NCBI GenBank assembly: GCA_024195585.1
Contig: SWBL01000304.1
Span: 1-64,000 of the forward strand
Reading direction: 5' to 3'
Length of the DNA: 64,000 nt
From: Aureobasidium sp. EXF-3400
Taxonomy: Eukaryota; Ascomycota; Dothideomycetes; Dothideales; Saccotheciaceae
Part shown: one piece after another, positions 10,312-20,928 of the stretch
Position numbering within the stretch: the first letter of the stretch is position 1
Layout: the number at the start of each line of letters is the position of its first letter
The notes under the pieces: model-generated
The model's database searches: none
What the model saw: only the letters and a program-made list of their open reading frames with translations
Told to the model about the DNA's origin: nothing
Made by a program: the position numbers and the translations under genes

Positions 10312-11389
10312 ATGGCTCTCACAACAGTTCCAACTCCTTCCAGTCTTTACAAACAGCGTCAATCGCCGACTGCTGGCATTGGAGTCTTCGCTGATGTCGC
10401 CATACCTGCAGGTACTCGCATCCTGTGCGAACCTCCGCTCTTTGCCCTTCCCGACGACGACGATGTCATAGCATGTTACCTTGCAATCAAGGCTCTGCCC
10501 CTCGACCAGCAATCGCTTTTTTGGACTCTCGCGGCCTCGACTCCTCCTCCTGGCGACACTGAGTGGATTGCTGAACTGCGAGAAGCCTGTGATGGTACGC
10601 AAATCGTTCTCGAAACAGTCCTCGGCCAGTGCTGACACACGAGGTTCAGAAGACATAGGTGATGCGTTCGATGATCTGGTCAAGAAGTACGAAGATGCAT
10701 ACTCGAGGTTCGAGACCAACCGCTTTACTTTGCGCTATCCTGACGGCTCACCAAACAAACTTGGTGTCTTTCCGAATGTAAGCCTATCCGCACGCATCTC
10801 ACAAGGACAGGCAGACACTGACAGATCACAGGCCGCGCGGTTTAACCACTCCTGCTCGCCCAACGTATACCATCGCTACAATCCGAACATTGATCGTCTT
10901 ACCATTCACGCCCTTCGTGATATTCGTCCCGGCGAGGAGATTTGCACAGCCTACATCGATATCTGTCATGACACGGCCGAGAGACGTCGTGTACTGCAAC
11001 ACTGGGGCTTTGAATGCTGCTGCGAGGCATGCGAAGCACATGACCCAGCTCGCGAGGCTCGTAGAAACAAGCTAGGACAGCTTATGACCGTCATGCAAAG
11101 AAGAGAAAACAAGAGGTCTTTCGAACAATGGAGTACTTGGGATTACGCTGAGGCTCTCACAACCGTGGAAGAGATCATCTCCCTCATGCTAGAGGATGGC
11201 CTAGAAGAGACAGACACACTAGGCGAAGCATGCGAGGTTGCCGCTAGGTACAATCTTGCCATGGGCTGCAAGGAAGACGCTATCAAATGGGCCGAGAAGG
11301 ATCTCAACATTGAACGCAAGTGCGTTGGAGAGGACAGCGCGGAATACACCCAAGCATTGGCATTGCTAGAAACTGCACGAGCGACATAA
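10312..11389 (+). CDS. SET domain protein (SMYD/SET5-type lysine methyltransferase-like)
   Basis: Three exons, 10312-10594, 10650-10777 and 10832-11389, give 322 aa in frame. The N-terminal SET half reads AGIGVFADVAIPAGTRILCE. The catalytic core has RFNHSCSPNVYHRYN at about 140-155, the classic N-H-S-C motif for S-adenosylmethionine binding, then RPGEEICTAYID, and a post-SET Cys cluster CCCEACEAHD. A helical C-terminal region follows, ending in a TPR-like stretch. No MYND finger is present between the two halves, unlike animal SMYD proteins. Fungal members are largely uncharacterised and may methylate non-histone substrates. The second intron is 54 nt, a multiple of three without a stop, so retention would insert 18 residues before NHSC. 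Confidence 0.85.
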
Positions 11390-11805
11390 AATGACACTCG
11401 CAAAGGTAGCGCGGCCTCCGTGTGATCCTTCTCTTGCGACTGTTAAGACACATATAAATGCACAGTCATCTCCAGTTTGGGGGTAGATCCAAAGAGAGCT
11501 GGTAGGGTGATCGCTTTCGGTGCATGTTTTCTAATTTCCCAAGACTATTCTGCGCCCTTACAGCAGAATATGGTACAATGGGAGGTCGGTACAGAGATCG
11601 CTCCTACTTCGTACTCGGTTTGCGATATACTCGACTTTGGATACTGGTGACGTCGGGCGACCCTGACTTAACCTCCCGAGGCACGACTCCGCACTAGATG
11701 CCCTCGGATGTCATCGGACAGAGCATTGGAACACTACATAGCAAAGAGGGACTCGGACTGCACAATCCAAGACAATTTCCAAGAGCTTCCCACAGACTAT
11801 CGACC
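11390..11805. promoter_or_regulatory. Intergenic region upstream of the DUF1330 gene
   Basis: 416 bp between two plus-strand genes. It includes the SET gene 3' UTR and the promoter of the next gene. ATATAAATGCACAGT at about 11452-11466 matches 15 bases of repeat copy B, but the flanks do not align, so I do not call a fourth copy. An in-frame ATG exists at 11698, but the family-like N-terminus starts at 11806. Confidence 0.4.
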
Positions 11806-12639
11806 ATGCCTCTATTGAACTTCTATCTACTCCGACTCAAAGACGATATTCAACCCCACACCTTCCTCGCTCACCTCCAGAAAGCCGATCCTTCTACCAA
11901 AGTAATAGTCGCATCGAAACCACGTCACTTCGTTGTCAAGGCTACCACTCAGGATGCCGATATCCTAAACAAACCATGGGACTTGATGCTCCTTCTCCAA
12001 GGATCCAAGAATTCACTCCCAGACTCCGTTTCACAGCACATCTCCTCCAAATATACTCTGCCCGTGGGCATACCGTCAAAGCTACTATCTGCTTACCCGG
12101 AAAAGAATGCAAGACTTATTAAAGAAGCTCCCTCCGCTGGCTTGACAGGCTCACTCGATAACCCGAAAATGCCAGATTCAAGTCAGAAATTAGAATTGTC
12201 GCCTGATATGCTGGAGTTCATGGAACAACTTCTCAAGGAACACGATGGTCCTGTTACCATGTTGAATTTGTTGAAGTTCAAGCCAAATGGTAAACAAAGT
12301 TACTACCAATATGGACAGCATTTCATCGAAGTGGCAGGGAAACGAGGTGGAGATGCAAAGATTGTGGGAAACGTCATTGCTGCTGATGGTGAGAAGGGTG
12401 GATGGGAAGAGATATCGGTTGTACACTATGCTAGCATTCGTCATTTTTGCGATATGCTTGCTGGAGAGGATTACCAGGCTATCAATGAGAAGTATAGGCT
12501 TCAGGTGAGTATTTGAAGTTTTGAGAGAGATCACCCTTCTTTGGATCATGGCTGACCTGAATACGCTTAGGCTTTGGAGGACACATTGTTGGTTTGCACT
12601 ACTGAATTGAGTCAGATGGGTACAAAGGCCAAGCTCTAG
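11806..12639 (+). CDS. DUF1330 (dimeric alpha-beta barrel) domain protein
   Basis: Two exons, 11806-12504 and 12571-12639, joined across a 66-nt intron (GTGAGT...CGCTTAG), give 255 aa. The second half carries the DUF1330 signature: GPVTMLNLLKFKP followed by YYQYGQHFIEVAGKRGGDAK and the VVHYASIRHFCDML strand-helix unit. The first 90 residues (MPLLNFYLLRLKDDIQPHTF onward) form a second alpha-beta unit that may be a degenerate related domain. DUF1330 proteins have a ferredoxin-like dimeric fold and no settled function; some relatives act as monooxygenases or stress proteins. An upstream ATG at 11698 would add 36 residues without family resemblance. Confidence 0.8.
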
Positions 12640-12715
12640 GAGAGTATATGTTCATCTGCGATGGGTAGTCTGTATACTCAAAGACTCATGCTTTCGGAGA
12701 TCGAGCCTGTATCTT

Positions 12716-13987
12716 TCACCTGCTCATTTCCGTCGAAGCCAAAACTTTCCTTACACTATCGATGCTAGTCTCTCCTGTGACTAGACGAGAATGGATAACG
12801 TCTTTATCGCCATCTCTTGCATCTCTCGCTGCTTCAGCCCAGGCAGCAGTGTGTGATGTACCCGGTCTGACCATATGACTTTCGTCTGACAGGCGGACCA
12901 ACAGCTGCTCTGTCTCGGTCGAAACAGCCGTGGTTTGTCGTCGTAGGTAAGAAGTGTGTTGCATCAAGGCTGCTTCTTCTTGAGCAGTAGACCGAAGAAT
13001 TCCAATAAAAGGCAGAACTTCCGATGCAAGTGTAGCACCACTTGATGGGTCATCGCTATCCGTTGATTGGTGTATCGCACGTAGAGGCTTGACGGAGTCT
13101 GGCTCGGGCTTGCTTTGAGTGTTCAAGACACGAACAAGGCGCTCTCGTGAAGTGATGTACTTGGCATAAAGATCCGAAAGTGTTGCTTTGATCTCGTCCA
13201 ATGATTCTGCTCCACTGTTTCCTGGCATATCCAGATCAGGATCAATGTGCTCTTCATCTTCCGACAACTTTGCAAGCTCATCTTCGATCCAAGCGATCAG
13301 ATCATCTCGAGCTCGTCGAAGAGCATATGCTCGTTTCCATTCTTCCGTGACGGGCTGTTGAGGAGAACTTGCGCGAGGCGTTGACTGGATAGTGCTTTGC
13401 GCACGCAGCACAGCCTTCTGCAGCTCGAACACATAGGATTGCGCCTCCGCTAACGACTCGTCCTGAGATTGTTGCGCAAGAGGTGGTGGGATTTGAGATT
13501 GCATTCCGTTCAACAGTTCGTTCGGGTCCACATATCGTGAAGTGTGCCTGACCTTTTCCAGGTTGTCCAGTGCTTTGTCGATGACCAAAAGTTTATCGCG
13601 TCGTTGTCTTTGACGAATGAGTGCTACAGTATCGGCCACCGTATTCTCTTTCTTATCGTCGTCTTTCTTTTCCTCAGGAATATGTTGCAGTAGATTCAAT
13701 TCAGCTTTCAAGGCTTCGTATTGAGATTGTGCTTTTTGACGTGCTATAAGTGCTTGCATGAAAGCCCTCCGTGCTCCGTTGAATGGACTGTTGAGTGTGG
13801 ATTGTACAGATGTTTGAGAAAAAGACAATGTCACTTTTGACATTGAAGTATTGTCGTCCTGGACATGTTGGCTCAGGAGTGAGTCTATGCCGCGTCGAAC
13901 TTCAGCGATTTCCTCACGCGGTTTGATGTATGGTCTCAAGGCCTCTGCGAGCTCCGGTAGAGGGCATTGCTCCACCAGTTCTGACAT
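12716..13987 (-). CDS. Coiled-coil protein of unknown function, 423 aa
   Basis: Single exon from the ATG complementary to 13985-13987. The protein is almost entirely helical and charged, with predicted coiled-coil stretches at about 70-150 (QALIARQKAQSQYEALKAEL), 185-205 and 285-310, and Ser/Pro-rich breaks between them. No enzyme motif, signal peptide or membrane segment is visible. The overall shape resembles cytoskeletal or microtubule-complex subunits such as augmin components, but I cannot name a family. It converges with the DUF1330 gene (76 bp between stops) and diverges from the six-hairpin-like gene (510 bp between starts). Confidence 0.75.
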   Translation of the reverse strand: MSELVEQCPLPELAEALRPYIKPREEIAEVRRGIDSLLSQHVQDDNTSMSKVTLSFSQTSVQSTLNSPFNGARRAFMQALIARQKAQSQYEALKAELNLLQHIPEEKKDDDKKENTVADTVALIRQRQRRDKLLVIDKALDNLEKVRHTSRYVDPNELLNGMQSQIPPPLAQQSQDESLAEAQSYVFELQKAVLRAQSTIQSTPRASSPQQPVTEEWKRAYALRRARDDLIAWIEDELAKLSEDEEHIDPDLDMPGNSGAESLDEIKATLSDLYAKYITSRERLVRVLNTQSKPEPDSVKPLRAIHQSTDSDDPSSGATLASEVLPFIGILRSTAQEEAALMQHTSYLRRQTTAVSTETEQLLVRLSDESHMVRPGTSHTAAWAEAARDARDGDKDVIHSRLVTGETSIDSVRKVLASTEMSR

Positions 13988-14497
13988 AGTTTTGTGTTAT
14001 TGTTGTTTCCTTGTGTTGTCGAGTCGGTGAAAGATTGTTTGTATACAGAGTGCTTGGCGGAAGCTCGCACGTGAAACTACTAATTAGAAAATACTTTCGA
14101 TCCGCAACCTTTCTGATCTTTGATTTTATTTGCATGTCCCAAGGAAAGTTCATGTCGCACTGCCACTCGAGGTTTAACACTATAAAAACAGTGTCTGGTG
14201 TGTCTCTACGCAACACAGAATTTGGACGCAGGATTCAGCGCGACTGGCTCCGAGGACATGGGTCTCTAAAGACCAGCGCAAGCCTAACAAGTGGGTGCTC
14301 GGAAACAGTCTCCGATGCTCTCATGACACCCAGTTGCACGAGGGGTACAATGGCGTCGGCCTTATGTAACCTCTTAATCTAGCAAGCGACCCTGCATGAG
14401 ACGCAGCTGCCTCAATTCCTGTTTATTCGAATCCTAAAACATAAAGACAGCTGACTACCAACCTCGAGCTCCATCAACGATTCTCCAGTTAGCCATC
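13988..14497. promoter_or_regulatory. Divergent intergenic region
   Basis: 510 bp between the starts of the coiled-coil gene (minus) and the six-hairpin-like gene (plus). It must contain both promoters. I see no strong TATA box, repeat or RNA gene. A frame at 14011-14382 has no protein-like features. Confidence 0.45.
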
Positions 14498-15727
14498 ATG
14501 ATGAATGTACCGCGACATATGGAAAACTTTGTCACGGCTATGCAGCAGGTCTATCAGTTCCCCATGGCTATAGACGACAAGTAAGACACCAACCCAGCTG
14601 CACCATATCTTCAGATACCCACATTCTGATTGAGAGAGCTTACGAAGCTACATGGTCAATGGAACAGAATCTGATACTTTACTAGGCTTGACTGGAAACC
14701 ACCGCCCATGAAGGATGGCCAAGGCCATCTTGGACGATATCTCTGGACCGATGCGTTTGGCGTCCTCAATTTCATTACACTTGCTACAGAATCGAAACAA
14801 CCTCACTTCCTGGTCCTAGCTGCAATACTCGTGGAATCTGTACACGACATACTGGGTCGAACGCGGGACCTGTCTGCCCGGTTGCCAGGAGCTTCGGAGC
14901 AATCTCCGTTATTAGGTGGACTGCGCATAGGCAAACATGAAGCCGCTGGAGCCGATGGGGATGGACAGTATCATCACTACCTCACTATGTGGATGTTCGC
15001 GCTTAACCGGCTTTCCATTGCGACGGGCGAATCGAGTTACAATGACCAGGCCGTTTCACTAGCAAAAGCAATACACCCTGCGTTTGTGTATCAGCGAGAC
15101 GCTCCATATCCGCGTATGGTCTGGTAAGCAGAAATATTGGATGGTAAGAGGTACAATTGATTCTGACCGAATGATAGGAAAATGTCGATTGACTTGTCTC
15201 ATCCCCTATGTCGCGGTGAAGGTAACCTGGATCCAATAAATGGTCTCATCACTTACCGCATACTTCAAGAAACATGCAGTGATCCGAGTGTGTTACAGGA
15301 TGAAGTCCATGACTACCAGAGGATCGTCGACCAAAAGTGGAAAGCATATACTTCTTCAGACACTCTGGATCTAGGAATGGCACTTTGGGCTGCTCACTGG
15401 TATTCAGATCAACTCGAATGCGCAGAGGGTCTTGCAAATGCCGCTGTGCGTGATATGCGAAGAGTGTTCCACGAGACACACTATCTCGATGTGCCAATCA
15501 CCCAGCGCATGGCTTTTAGAGAATTCGGGACATGTCTGGGCATCAACGTCCATCCAACTCATGATCTGGATCCCATTGCCAAACAAATAGTTGCAGCCTG
15601 GGAGAAAGCGGGCAGGGTGCCTATCCCGATCAAGAATCCCGAGTGGAAAAGTCTCGAGCCGATTGATCTTGTCATGTATGCTGCAGCTTTATGTCCAGGG
15701 GCTTTCAGAAAGAATTATCTGCATTAA
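14498..15727 (+). CDS. Six-hairpin glycosidase-like fold hypothetical protein
   Basis: Three exons, 14498-14580, 14686-15123 and 15178-15727, give 356 aa with closing phases. Features are repeated helical hairpins with aromatic and acidic residues: GRYLWTDAFGVLNFITLA, DGQYHHYLTMWMFALNRLS and AYTSSDTLDLGMALWAAHWY. This pattern matches the (alpha/alpha)6 barrel seen in N-acylglucosamine 2-epimerase-like and unsaturated-glucuronyl-hydrolase-like proteins. There is no signal peptide, so it is probably cytosolic. The actual reaction is unknown to me. Two ATGs are adjacent at 14498 and 14501; I chose the first. It converges on the DUF1295 gene with 87 bp between stops. Confidence 0.75.
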
Positions 15728-15814
15728 TTTGTAGTCTATCATTATAATTACGGGTACTGTCATTCCTCAAATCGATCCGTCACATACCATCGTGATACAA
15801 TCAGCTCACATCGC

Positions 15815-16894
15815 CTAATTCTGTCCTTCCTCTGCGTTTCTCTGCGCAGCTTCCTGGTCTGCGTGCTTTGCTGGGTCAAAGACATAGATCGGGAACTCGA
15901 GGAACAAGGTTCGCTTGAGGATTACGGGCATCCTCTTGTAGAGGGCTGGTGGGAAGGGGATGAGAATGCTGGTTTGGTGGAGATAAGCAGCATACTCATT
16001 CCAACCCTCTCCCTTCTCGTATCTCTTCTTGGCTCCGGGACGTTCTTGCAGGGTCAGACCAGACACGAACATCAACAACGTTGTTAGGAAGATTGGTCCA
16101 ACGATACTGGCGAACAGGGCCGACTTTGCGCCACCATGGACGTAGTTGTAAGATGCAGGAGTGACAGCAAGCATGAAGATGGCTGGGGTAACAATGTCAG
16201 TCCAAGCGTACAAGATACTGGGTGACTAAACTTACAGAATTGGATAAGAATCTCAGCAAAGTAGTTGGGATGGCGAGACCAGGCAAAGAAACCTTTGTTG
16301 CAGACAGCACCACGCTCCTTGTGATTCTGCTTGAATTTGTACTTTTGAATATCGCTGACGGTTTCCATAATGATTCCAATGCTGAAACCGATGACGGCCA
16401 GAATATCGGTGGCTTTGTTGAAGGCAGGTTGAGGGTAGCTGTTGACAATGGGGCTGTTCAACACAGTCACAGGCATACTGACTGTCCAGACCTAGACATT
16501 GAAATCATTAGCAAGGTCCAGCATGCAAAATGTTATCATCACTTACCCAGAGCGTTTGGAAGGAATAGAAGCCCAACATCGGCAGGACCTTTCCACGTTT
16601 ATCATCAAAGCGATCGTCCTTTCCTGTCTTGATGATACGGAAAAGTAGGAATCCAGCAAGACGTGCTCCCCAGAGCATGATGAATATGCTGTCGACAATC
16701 TGACGGGCATTATGTCCGCCATACATAGAAACTGTGATGATGGCCAAGAGGACAAAGTTGGTTCCGCCAGCTACATCGTTCAACTGATCGGTCTTGAATC
16801 CAACAGATATGGCAAAGAAAATAGCTTGATATCCAAGGGTGACCAAGAAACTGATGGCAAGATAGTAGTTGTCGAGAACATGAACTGGTGCCAT
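15815..16894 (-). CDS. DUF1295 / steroid 5-alpha-reductase-like membrane protein
   Basis: Three exons, complement of 16547-16894, 16236-16491 and 15815-16182, give 323 aa. The start MAPVHVLDNYYLAISFLVTL opens the first of about six membrane helices. Conserved family marks are DSIFIMLWGARLAGFLLFRI near 72-91, KGFFAWSRHPNYFAEILIQF before the second intron, and the C-terminal GWNEYAAYLHQTSILIPFPP. The W-S-R-H-P-N-Y-F motif is the NADPH-binding signature shared by DUF1295 proteins, ICMT and sterol reductases. It is therefore likely an ER membrane oxidoreductase of unknown substrate. The open frame extends upstream of the chosen start, but those residues are not hydrophobic or family-like. Confidence 0.88.
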
Positions 16895-19733
16895 GTTTGT
16901 GGTCGCGTCGCGCTGGTGCTTCCAGGCCTTAGCGTTGTATCGAAAATGTAGTTTGCTGGACAAACAGATGGTATAGAAATGATATTCTCGTCGCTCTAAC
17001 TGAAGAGATCTGCAGGGAAGTGGTATACAAAGAATCATTCAAGGGTCCTCTTCAGTGCTTTTTGTTCCAGGCTGCGGATGTCGAAGGAACACAAAAGCTT
17101 AAAGTCTATGCCGTCATTCGAGTCTCAGTCAGGCATCCCTTTGCCAAGACTCGCGATACAACGCAGAGGACGAGATCCATCGGGTTTTGATACTCTTCGC
17201 TGCGATCCGAATCCAGTATCTAGTAAGGCGCAGTGTTGTCGGGCTGATTCTGCAAAGTCAAACGAGGAGCTCCGAATTGACGGTGCATATCTTTTGAACC
17301 TCTTGGGTTTGAGAAAGGGCAAAGACCATGTGAAAATCAGACAAAGAGAAAACGTGAGATCAACTGTCTATCCTCCATGTGCAACCCACGTGTGGATGGG
17401 CACGACTATCAATGATCATCTCGAACAACCTCACCTCGTACCGGTATTGTGTTTCAACTCTTCAAAACTGTCGACGGTTCTCTCAAAGGTCGACAGGAAA
17501 AAAGTTGCAGGGTGCGACTTCGTGCTTCAAGAAAGATCGCGTCTTACCTGTGTCTTCCTAGCTTGATAGTTGCTCCTGTATGGCTGTCGGCCCACAGCAC
17601 CTTGCAGGGAGAGAGTCATGTCAGCAAGAGCGTACGAGGAATCATCCTTGAAAAGGCGTATCTATCAATCGCAAGACTGTTGGGTGATACGATAGCTTTC
17701 TCACTAGACTCGGACCTGCTGCAATTTCACAACCCTGAGGTCTACCTGACAAGCAGTGCAGGTGGTACCTACAGTGCATCGCCGGTCGCGGAGAAGACTG
17801 AACAAGGTTATCACATCCCTGCTGCATATAAATTACATTGTTGGTGGAAGAATGCCCGACAACTTGAACCGAGCTTCATCACTTGAGATGGACTTTCTAA
17901 CGTGCAGTCGATCATCGCCAAAGCAGAAACCCTCGAGTAAGAGATGGCGATAAGATTACACAGCGAAGGTGGTCGGTCCCCTTCGTCCGACCCCAGTAAG
18001 CCCTTCTCAAGCTCGAGACGGAGGGTGCAAGGTGTGACAACCAGCGGATCTATCCACAACGTACAGCAAGCCGTGTGGAGATGTCCACGCAATGCAATAC
18101 GGTAGACACTGGAGGTATTCGATGGTGTGTCGGACTCGGGATGTGCCTACATACATGATACATCTCGTGTCTGCACGGTTCAGTAACTTCAGACCGCTCC
18201 AATACATATGATATGCACTCTCACGAAGCCTCTATGCGGAGACGGGCAGATAGCTTGAGGAGTAAGTGGCACGGCTCCGGCTCATGACTGGCTCAGAGAC
18301 ACACGCACGAGCTCCTCAGTTGATCACATCTCTCGAAAACCAGTATGCCGACCGTGTTCATCATCCAGATACCCCACTGTCTACGAAAGAAACAAAAAAT
18401 TGATAAATTGTCGTTACCGTAGTGGTGGGTACGCTTTCCTCCTAACACAACGGGTCGGCATAGTTGCTCATGGACTTGATGCAGGCTGCGACTCTTGTCC
18501 GTTGACTATTATTTTTGACTTGATGCTTGTCGTCGTTGATGTTTAAGCCTCTCATCACTATACCGTACCATCGTCATCAGCATCATTATATCTGCCTATA
18601 AGAAGTCAAAACGCAAAATGAAAGAAAGCAAGCCGAGAAGAATCAGACCAGTCCTCAACAGAGCCATGCGATGACCACATGCTGCACGGTCAAGGCCTGC
18701 CCTTGTCAGCAATCTACGCACACTGGTTTGAGCGACCAGTCTTTGGGTCCTGGGAATTATCATCAAACGTCACACTTGTGGTTACATCATCATCGACCTT
18801 CTCAGTTGGTGCTTAGGTCTCCTAGTGGTCGACGGTGGTGTGGAGGGTGCGTTGCGCCTTTTCGGAGTCCCAAGACTTGTGTCACTTCGAGCAGAGCAAA
18901 ACCGCCGACGTGGCCAATCATTGCCTTAACGGGGAACATTCGCTCCCAGACCGAGGCTCTCTGATTGGGTCCAGCATCCCACACCCTGACCTTTGGGCCC
19001 TGCCCATTTAGATGGCCATCCTGCTGGCCCCTCGTATTCCACGCGTCATTGGGATTGAACCGAACTTAGCCGCCAAGGACCACAGGCCAAGAGGTGCGAC
19101 CCCGTTTCGCAAGCCTTAGACGTTGATGGCGTCGGACTAGCGTACCTTCCAGCTCCGATCAAGCACCGAGTCATGTTTTGGCAGGTTTTGATCAGCAGCC
19201 TGACAACAGCCATGAAACAGACATGTCGTGCTCTAAGAATGAACGTCACAATAATAGGTTGAATGTTTGGATATTGGTTGCAAGTTCATATTTCGTAAGA
19301 GCTTGTGGGTATGCACCACGTCTCATGGAGCAGCGCCCTCTTTTGTTACTATTGTACAGAACATACCACCGGTCTCAGGTGTGAAAGCAAAAACAAATGA
19401 AGCAACGCCATGTACGCCTATAGTGGAATCCACAAAAAGCCATCTCCAAATCCATGGGTATCAAATAGAAAGTGTAGCGATTGACGATGAAAGGTATTAG
19501 CCTCGATAAGAGGTTCGTGATCCAGACTCCAGGTTGGAACAATAGAAAAACGGCCTCGATAAGGCGCGTGAATGACGCCAGCGTATTCAGGTATCGCGAA
19601 TGGCGATTGGGTCGTAGAGGACGCGGTGTCCTGCCCAGATGATGATACAGATGATACAAGGCGTGTAATCGGAAGATTAAAAGTATGCGAAGGTGTCGAT
19701 GAGGTATGTGTCACAAGCAGGCGCGCTGTGTGC
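16895..19733. other. Long gene-free region upstream of DUF1295 and downstream of the C2H2 gene
   Basis: About 2.8 kb with only short, motif-free reading frames on both strands. The longest, 17078-17566, has no homology signature and irregular codon use. The end near 16895 should be the DUF1295 promoter and the end near 19733 the 3' UTR of the zinc-finger gene. I see no tRNA, tandem repeat or transposon ends. Long non-coding flanks are common around fungal developmental regulators. Confidence 0.45.
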
Positions 19734-20928
19734 TTACTCGTCATCCGGAGAGGCGTGCGAATCTTCGCCCTTGTGCACCTTGCGGTGACGTCTAAGGTTG
19801 GATACAACTGAGAAGTGGCGACCACATCCCTCAACATCGCATGCGAATGCTGTCATCAAGTTAGCCTGTGTTTCTCGTTTTGGTCTTTGTGCATGGAAAC
19901 TTACGCTTCTCGCCAGTGTGGCTGTACATGTGGGTCTGAAGAGAGCTGGGACGAGTGAAGCGCTTATCGCAGATCTTGCACTTGTGCTTCTTCTGTGAGC
20001 TCGAAGAAACCTTTGAGCTGAACTGACCCATCATGGATTGAGGTGCAGGGGGCATGGCGACACCCCCTGACAGAGCAGTAGGGCGAGGCAGTGTGCGAGA
20101 TGATGTGTCGACAGACTCGCCTGCCGAGCTGTAATCTCCATATGAAGCCTCGCTGACAGATCCATAGTATGATGAAGGGTAGGTGCTGGATGACGAGATG
20201 GAAGAGTGGGCCGAGTGTGTAGAGGGGAAGCCATATGAGTCGGTCGAGCTTCTGGCCGAACCCTGGTTTCCATAGATGTTTCTAGGGGTGATGTCTTGGC
20301 TCATGGCAACCATGCCTCGGCTAGCATCAAGAGCATCACTGAAGCTGTTGCGCTGCTCTGTCTCGTGGGAAGCGGCGTTCAGTCTGTTGACGTCAATTAA
20401 GCTGCTCTGGCGGTGCTTTTGAGCGAGCACAGGGTTTCCAAGGAAACTGCCGGAAGCTACTGACGGGTGCGAGGAGCGACGGTCCTGGTTGTAGGCGGCA
20501 TATGAAGAGGTCTGGGGGTACTCGCGGGCGTATTGGGGAGCAGAGGTCGGGGCGTACATTGCTCCGGATGAGGGAGCAGAGGTAACATAGGTCGAACCAT
20601 AAGGACGAGGAGCACTGAGACCGTCTTGGCCTGGTAAGCTGGATTGCGCGTAGAGAGCATCCAAAGAATCAATACCTGAAGCCAGAGTAGGAGCCTGCAT
20701 GGCACTTGAGTGCATGGGCATGGTCACACTGACACTTGGGGCTCTTGCCACCAAGTGATGTGCGCCGGGATCGCTGACCATCGAAGGTTGAGGCAACGAG
20801 GTAGCATACATGTGGCTCGGCGCAGGACCGGCAGAAACCCATGGGTTGGTGAAATGCGGCGGCGCGGGGTAGCGCAAGTGGTCGTAAGACAGAGGGACCT
20901 GCTGGCGGTTGTCGACAGCCATTGCCAT
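19734..20928 (-). CDS. Two-finger C2H2 transcription factor (MtfA-like)
   Basis: Two exons, complement of 19905-20928 and 19734-19849, give 379 aa. Residues 1-310 are low complexity, rich in Ser, Tyr, Pro and Ala. Two C2H2 fingers follow: CKICDKRFTRPSSLQTHMYS (ending H) and CDVEGCGRHFSVVSNLRRHR (ending KVH). The linker is HTGEKPFAC, and the single 54-55-nt intron falls inside it after the Lys codon. The protein ends soon after with a short acidic tail, GEDSHASPDDE. Finger sequence and C-terminal placement resemble Aspergillus MtfA, a regulator of secondary metabolism and development; I infer this from memory of the finger pattern, so orthology is unproved. Gene-free DNA of about 2.8 kb lies on each side. 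Confidence 0.85.

Noticed and set aside
11452..11466. 15-base match to repeat copy B
   Set aside because: Flanking bases do not align with any copy, so a fourth repeat is not supported.
17078..17566. 162-codon frame in the gene-free region
   Set aside because: Sequence has no domain pattern, poor codon regularity and overlapping frames of similar length; it looks like chance.
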